Positions 58,138 to 64,000 of a stretch of 64,000 bases of DNA are shown in pieces. The stretch comes from Clitopilus passeckerianus (taxonomy: Eukaryota; Basidiomycota; Agaricomycetes; Agaricales; Entolomataceae). The position numbers and the translations under genes were made by a program. How positions within the stretch are numbered: the first letter of the stretch is position 1; each line of letters begins with the position of its first letter. The stretch spans positions 620,001 to 684,000 of the forward strand of contig CALYLX010000159.1 in assembly GCA_944990035.1 (NCBI GenBank), in the 5' to 3' direction. The notes below the pieces were generated by a model, which ran no database searches, was not told the DNA's origin, and saw only the letters and a list, made by a program, of their open reading frames with translations.

Positions 58138-59853
58138 TATCCCCAACGCCATCGAGGCTGATAATTCTCAGGCCTTCTCTGCAATGAGCACTTTTTGTGA
58201 GCACCATACCTATCTGCCTTAACGTCGACTAATATTACAAACCTGCTAGCATTTGCTATTGGTAAGGACAATTCATGCTGGTCACCATTTTACACGTCTG
58301 AATTTCATGGGACCCCAAGCAAACGACGTAGTGCTGTAAGTAATCTCAATCAGAAGTTTCTCTTCTAAAGGGAGCTAATGATATGGATATGCAAGATGGC
58401 ACCAACCCCTTGTCACTGCTCTACATACTGAACGGAACGAGGTTCGTGGCTATGTACTCTCTCTTTTGGTGACCATCTTAGTTCCATCTCAAGGGGCTTT
58501 ATATTACGCAACTCTCATTGGCCGTGCTGTGCGATGTCACAATTTTGACATCTCTTGTATATTTCCTCAAACAGAGTAAAAGTGAATTTCGAGGGTGAGG
58601 TTCAACCTACTTTATCTTCAGTTCTGACAGTTCCGGCCTCTAAATGATCCAGGTCGCAGAGAATGATCGACCGTCTAGTATTATATAGGTATCCTTGTTC
58701 ATGGACATTACACCGGAGGTTTCCTGACAAGCGTCTTGTAGTATTAACATTGGACTCTTGACAAGTGCTTCTGCGATTCTGACATTGGTGCTGGTATGTG
58801 GCACCGAAGAGCATCAGCCTTTTGTTTTCCCCACTAAAGACTGTCAGTTTTGCGCTTTAAAGGAGGGAATTCAGTTCACAGGTAGGTATCCTCTCAATAC
58901 TAAGCCCAGTCATCACTGAGTGATTCCATAGGTGGTGATACAATAATTAGCAACCGTGCGTATTTGTATTACGGCAGGACGGTATAAGTGCTCAACATGG
59001 TTTAAGTATACGCTAATACACTCCTGGTGACGTATGTGTTCTCTTTGATCTCCTCTGGCTCGGAAGGACTTGTTGATGATTTTCCTAGACTCAACTTGCG
59101 AAATTCCGTAAGGAAGATTTCCGAAGAGGATGATGTGGCTGCCTTGTCAGGGACAAAGCTACAGTGTAAGCCCTTTTCTTTGTTTGCGTCTGTCACAGAG
59201 TTTGCTCAGCTTAACGAAGTCAGAAGTATTGATACCGCTGGCCCGGATCCATGTTCAGTAATTGGCCGTATTAGTCACGATGATGTTCTGTTCAGCAGCC
59301 GTAGGGAAGGCAGCGAGGGCAATCGGCATATTGCCGTGTAGCGTATGGTTCGTTAAGGCATGCTGGTTAATCCTTCACGGGTCAGGAGTATCAAAACGGT
59401 GCGGTGTGTGGTAGCTTGGAGTTGCTTCAAGTTTAGCTAGCTGTGTGAGTAGCCGAGAGATGGACCGAGTGACAATTGAGGGCGTTTGTTACACTTCCAT
59501 TCAGAGATCGCTTTACATTGTGTGATACGCATTGGCAGATCCTCTGCCTCGTCGGCAGCACCTCCTTCAGGAGTACAAAAGAAGCAATCCTGCGAACTCA
59601 GAGATTCTAGTAACAGTCTACCACACAGCGAAACTAATCTTCGCTATTTGAATCATTATATATGAGAACGAGATGTCCAAGAAGTCGCAATATGATAGGA
59701 CTAAGCCTCCGCGTGGCGCTCACACCTCATCCCAATCTACCTTCTCTATTAGCCATGCATCTTCTCCAGACAATGTAATCGCCCTGGCCGGGTTCACTAA
59801 GTCGAGTGTGCGCCGTGTGCCATATGAGAGCTATCAAAGGCTGAGTCCGAGTT
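58129..59853. other. Intergenic region, no gene supported
   Basis: 1.7 kb. A 104-codon frame at 59027-59341 (+) has an equally open antisense frame and no recognised domain. From about 59540 the sequence is the 3' flank of the F-box segmental duplication (compare 51115 onward). Confidence 0.35.
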
Positions 59854-61223
59854 CTACACTGATTGCGAATTCGTCCAAGCTCTACTTACCGATTCATCGC
59901 GGTTAGTTATCATGACCTCCTCCGAACAGACAATCTTAGCCACAAAGAGACCCTGACCCACGAATGGAAGTTGACCACGCCGGGTCTCCTTGGCATACTC
60001 CCCCATCTTACCGCCTTGTACAATGACCCGGAGGCAAATTCTTTTCAAGGATCTGTGCTGTAAATCCACCAAGTCCCAATACCAGTCGGCGTTGTTTCTG
60101 ATGTTTGACAATCCTTTGATAGCGCTCCCCCTCCAATACGGTCTCAAATCAAGTGTGAGCTGTTCTAGTGCTGGTGACTTGATTAGGGTATCAACGATTT
60201 GTTCGGCGAGTCCCTCCTGATACCTTTGTCTTGTCATACCCGCCGGATGCCATTCGAGCACTCTAATATGAGCCGTTCGAAGGTCTGTGCACCAGAAAAT
60301 TCCAGTTTTTCGATAAATCTGGCTGGATCTGCCCGAATTACAATTAGCAATGTGCGAGTCATAGCCTCCGCCAAGAACTTACCCCGCCTTGCATATATTG
60401 GTCCCCATACAAGATCGAGATCAAAAACTATGTGTCGGAAGGAGGGGTCGTTCTTGTGAATGAAACGCTCAATCAAAGGCTCATGCAACTTCGTCAGTTT
60501 CTCTGCCCAATCATAAATCCGGACGTGAAATAAATCAACACTGATGCTAAATGCGCCGTCTGCATTACTGGCCGGATCCCGAATGGATTCCAGTAGCCCA
60601 AGGGTGCAGGCGTCTAGATCCAAAAAATGCAACGCCTTCCCTTGCTCCAATCCAGGGCCTTCTGCATTAAACGCACGACCGAGGTCGACGCCTGGCTGTA
60701 AGCCGAAGTCATCGCCAAACCACGTGTTTAGAGTAGTTAAGCAGTTTACGGTGTTCGGAATCCAAGTCATGAGAGAGGCGATCTGAGTCGGGAACCGAAA
60801 GTTGAGTGAATCGAGATGCAGAGTGCCTAGTCCGAGCCGTTCGAGGAAACGTTTAATGAAAGCGGGAATGTCGAGGCTTGAAGGTTAACTTTGTTAAGCC
60901 AGCGGAATGTAGGTTGAGGAGGTTGGAGACGATCGTGTCGAGATTAGCGTATGGATAGTCGGCTTTGGCATCCCACTTCGTCGCACTAAAATGTAGCGAT
61001 TTGACTGAGGTAAGGAAACTGGTGGAGGAGAGAGGTGCGAATTGGAGTAATCTGAGAAACTTCGTGTGTCCATCTGCGCCAAATACTATCTCCCGAAAGT
61101 CAAAAGCTCGACTTATGAGGAGACAAGATGTAGAGACCGTGTTCACGGCGCGTAACGTTGGAGTATCGCCATCAAGATGCCGGACTATCAAATGAATGAT
61201 TTCGGGAGGGATAGCTATGCCAT
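59854..61223 (-). pseudogene. Frameshifted F-box family copy, recent duplicate of 51359-52761
   Basis: Aligned by eye to the intact copy, this region shows IPPEIIHLIVRHLDGDTPT, SATKWDAKADYPYANLDTI, CLTTLNTWFGDDFGLQPG, WGPIYARR and RGQLPFVGQGLFVAKIVCS, all closely similar. Three lesions are visible. The ATG at 61223 is followed one codon later by TAG because of a one-base loss. A small insertion near 60880 shifts frame after KLTF. A one-base loss near 60300 shifts frame after EFSG. The exon-intron layout matches the intact copy. Flanks on both sides are also similar, so this is a duplicated chromosome segment that later decayed. Confidence 0.72.
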
Positions 61224-61487
61224 TTTGTCTTTGTCTGAGAGGGAAATCTGTATCTGAATGGCTTAAGTAGGATATAAGTGCATGCAAAATGTGACCAACC
61301 AAAGGCCCGGAATAGATGATAATCACTCCGCTGTCTGGAAACTAACACGATCACGCGACATCAGGCGACAACGCTCCCATTCCATCCAAAAATACAAGAA
61401 TGCCAGTACAGTCCTCCAAGAACCAGAGCTCTATTGCGGGTATCCATGCTGCTGTATCGCCCAAAACGTGGCGTCATACACGTAACA

Positions 61488-64000
61488 TTACCTCCTAGAA
61501 TGACTCCATGTACTTACCCTAACCATCTGCCTCGTCGACCACACCTTCCCCACATATCGCATCAAACGAAAGATGTCTGAATACATGAAAAGGGGTATTA
61601 GTACGCCCATCACGGGGAGGGCAATTTTCCAGAAGCTGGTTTGTGAAGAATGGGTAAGTAAGGACTACATACGAGGACGAGGAGACATACTAGAAATCAG
61701 AATGAGTAATGGCTGGGAAATGGTCAAAGTTCATTCCCTGTGGTATGACGAAATCAACAACGGCATATTGCCTGAGCAAAAGGAAATTCACGAAATATCC
61801 AGTCAAAAGTGTTAGTGGTAGGAAGATGATAGTAACTAGCGTGAGCCGCGCCATGACTTGGTTCATCTCATTCGACGACATCTATCCCGGTCACAACTCA
61901 TCAGCCAAATTCTCAAACCGGAGTCAGAGCCCACAACACTCACATTAAACGCAAAATTAATCAAGTTCTCCGCCAAACCAGAAAACATCTCCAAGCTCGC
62001 CAACACAAAATCAATATGATCATACACATCCGCCTATACGCCGCTCCCATTCAGTAGCACATTCACATTTCAACGAGCAAAACCCAGACTCACCAGGTAT
62101 ACTTTACACTTATAACTCAAATACCCAACCGCCTTCTTCCCCGCCTTCCCTCCTTGCGTCGCCGACGGTCCAGTTCCAATCCCGGACAATCCCACTCTCG
62201 ATGTGCTCGCACCCGCCCCACTCCCTGCCCCAGACCCTATCCCAGCACCACCGCCCGCTACCCCCCCGGCACCACTCACACCTGATACCAAATGCCCAAC
62301 CCCCTCGACATCCTCATGATGCTTCGGCACCTTATGCTTTTGACCCTTCCCTCGATTCCCCAACGCCTCAACCCGATCCGCCTCAGCCTCCATATTATCC
62401 ACGAGCGCGACGCAGCGGTCGAGATCGTACCGCCGGAGCCCCCAGATCATAGTTTTGATTGGCTCGAGGGTGCGTTTGTGCAGGATTAGGTCGCCGGAGA
62501 GGATGTGTACTGTGGGAGAGTGGAGGGTGTCAGTGTTTGAACTGGAAGGTGGGGGTGGGGAAGGGGGGAAGGGAGAGAAAGGAGGGAGGAGGAGGACGTA
62601 CAACTGCGGACAGAGCTCATATTCGGTTTGAGAAGGACGTCATGCTCGAGTCTGTGGATCTTATCCTGGTATTCGTCCATTATCTCGAGGATTCGGTCGA
62701 CAACTGATTGTGTATAGCATACAGTCAGCATCTCGCATCATGAGCCTAGAATAACCGCCATAAATCATACCTAGATCAAGCAAACTCTCTATCAGGAGTG
62801 ATGCATCTTCCGTTGTGCGTAGAACCGAGTCTGGGTCGTGTAACCGTTCTGTTATTGGATTGGTGAATTCGAGCGTTGGGTGCGGATGGATGGTTATGAC
62901 AGTGCCTATATGTGGGTTAGGTGTTGGCCTCGACACTGAAAAGGAGGGACCGAGACTCACCATCGCGGAAGAGGAAGATCGACATGGGCTCGTGACGGAT
63001 ATTGACACGGTCTCCTTTGGTGAGAGCCTTTATGCGGAGTATCTGCTTCTCCCTTGCCTATTGCTCATTAGGTATTGAGAGGAAACAAGGCATAAGGAAA
63101 AGACGTACAGGTGCTAGAAACCCCGTCAAGCCGGTAATCCTTCGTTTCAGGTATCGTTTAGGGAACTTCAGAAGCCTCTTCCGCCGTGACTCGACTATGT
63201 CACTGGCATCATCCTTCATTTCCAGAAGAGAGCTTGAATCGTTCGCGTAGCCTTTCTCCCTCGCAAGTTGACCTCGTTCTAGGGCAGAATCTTCACTTGG
63301 GATGGGCGACAGTGTGCATCCGCCGCGGTTGAGCTCTTGTTCGTCCTTTTGAGGGACAGTTGTTGTTGTGAGTGTCTCTTCGGGTGGAGAGGTGGGATCG
63401 TCTGAGTCTTGCTCGAGGGTGTGGCAGACGACGCGGATGAAGAGGTGTTCGTTGTAGTAATCAGCCTTGGACTGGCTGTGGCCTTGTTCATGGAGGACGT
63501 CCTCAAGTGCGAGTGCATGTAGGTCTGTCAATGAGAGTTCGATTATGAAATGAATGCTGAGCACCAAAAAACAAATACACGAACCATATTTTAGCCCCAC
63601 AGCGCAGATGACATCCCAGTCCAAACCACCAATGTTGATCCACCTGACCGCCGGTATCCTTAGATGCTCATGCATTTCTTCATGCTGTAGGGTCTGACTT
63701 GATGAGCCCGAAGCCATCGTGCTGGCTGGGCTACTGTTAGGAATGTTCGCATGCATCGGTTGAAAGCTAGGATCCTTCATAAGTGCGATAAATTCTGAGT
63801 TGCCCATCAACCTAAAGTTGACGGAGTCCTGTGAGTATTCCACAACTTCAATCGTACAGTTCTGTTTGATGTGTCGATCCTTCTGCTTCCTTCGCCGTAA
63901 GTTGATGCCTGGTTCTTCCCCGGCATGGGTCTCCCTAGCAGTAGCCACTGTATCGCGCACAGATGGTCGAGAATGCCTTGAATCTTGAGAGGATGTCTGA
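61488..64000 (-). CDS. CorA-type Mg2+ transporter (ALR-like), N-terminus beyond window
   Basis: Membrane magnesium channel of the CorA/ALR superfamily. The frame is open at the right edge (first coding block 63999-63578). In order: a soluble N-terminal domain (VRWINIGGLDWDVICAVGLKYG), the DLHALALEDVLHE segment, long helices (LLIESLLDL, VVDRILEIMDEYQDKIHRLE, LEPIKTMIWGLRRYD) and the stalk ending MNQVMARLTLVTIIFLPLTL. The first transmembrane helix is followed across an intron by G-M-N-F, the diagnostic CorA signature. The second helix is FWKIALPVMGVLIPLFMYS. An unusual Gly/Ala/Ser-rich loop lies between the stalk helices at about 62300-62180. The stop is TAA at 61488-61490. The exon chain closes in frame. 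Confidence 0.85.

Noticed and set aside
1..64000. tRNA, rRNA, CRISPR arrays or bacterial-style operons
   Set aside because: No tRNA cloverleaf, rRNA or spaced direct-repeat array was recognised by eye; gene structure is eukaryotic throughout. A covariance-model scan was not possible.

Overview
The window is nuclear DNA of a filamentous fungus, most likely an agaricomycete basidiomycete. The genes are split by many short introns of about 47-65 nt with GT-AG (occasionally GC-AG) borders. Leucine-rich F-box genes are expanded, and there is a chromodomain Ty3/gypsy retrotransposon, an OrdA-like cytochrome P450 and small secreted proteins. No rRNA, tRNA or CRISPR array was recognised.

Layout. 1-3770 (-): condensin subunit Cnd1, C-terminus off the left edge. 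4417-4824 (+): small secreted six-cysteine protein. 5241-7360 (+): two tandem BTB/POZ paralogs. 8552-15794 (-): a 7.2 kb chromovirus-type LTR retrotransposon with 475-bp LTRs differing at one base; its frames carry four in-frame TGA stops, a probable -1 frameshift site between gag and pol, and an extra Cys/His-rich ORF after pol. Its 5' LTR sits inside the last exon of a P450 gene (15795-17861, -). 18681-19847 (+): short-chain dehydrogenase. 20361-23482 (+): GH31 glycosidase. 23623-25348 (-): F-box gene; 25717-27254 (+): decayed F-box gene. 28928-32849 (+): trehalose-phosphate synthase/phosphatase (Tps2 type). 33428-34834 (+): F-box gene.

35316-36447 and 39349-40480 form a virtually identical 1.13-kb inverted duplication. 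Each arm holds one divergently transcribed gene for a secreted hydrophobic, Cys-containing protein, separated by a unique 2.9-kb spacer. Then come an F-box gene (40703-42397, -), a three-RRM Gbp2-like mRNA-binding protein (42821-45335, -), a MAM33/p32 mitochondrial matrix protein (47568-48729, +) and a small unrecognised protein (49286-49926, +).

The last third is an F-box duplication zone: one intact copy (51359-52761) and two frameshifted copies (53354-55007, 59854-61223). Between them lies a 1.75-kb non-autonomous DNA transposon (56378-58128) with terminal inverted repeats, a 9-bp target duplication and clusters of ACGTTCC motifs. The right edge holds a CorA-type Mg2+ transporter (61488-64000, -), its N-terminus off the window.

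The locus mixes conserved housekeeping genes (condensin, Tps2, Gbp2-like, MAM33, CorA) with fast-changing accessory material (F-box, BTB, P450, secreted proteins, mobile elements). All spliced models were built by eye.
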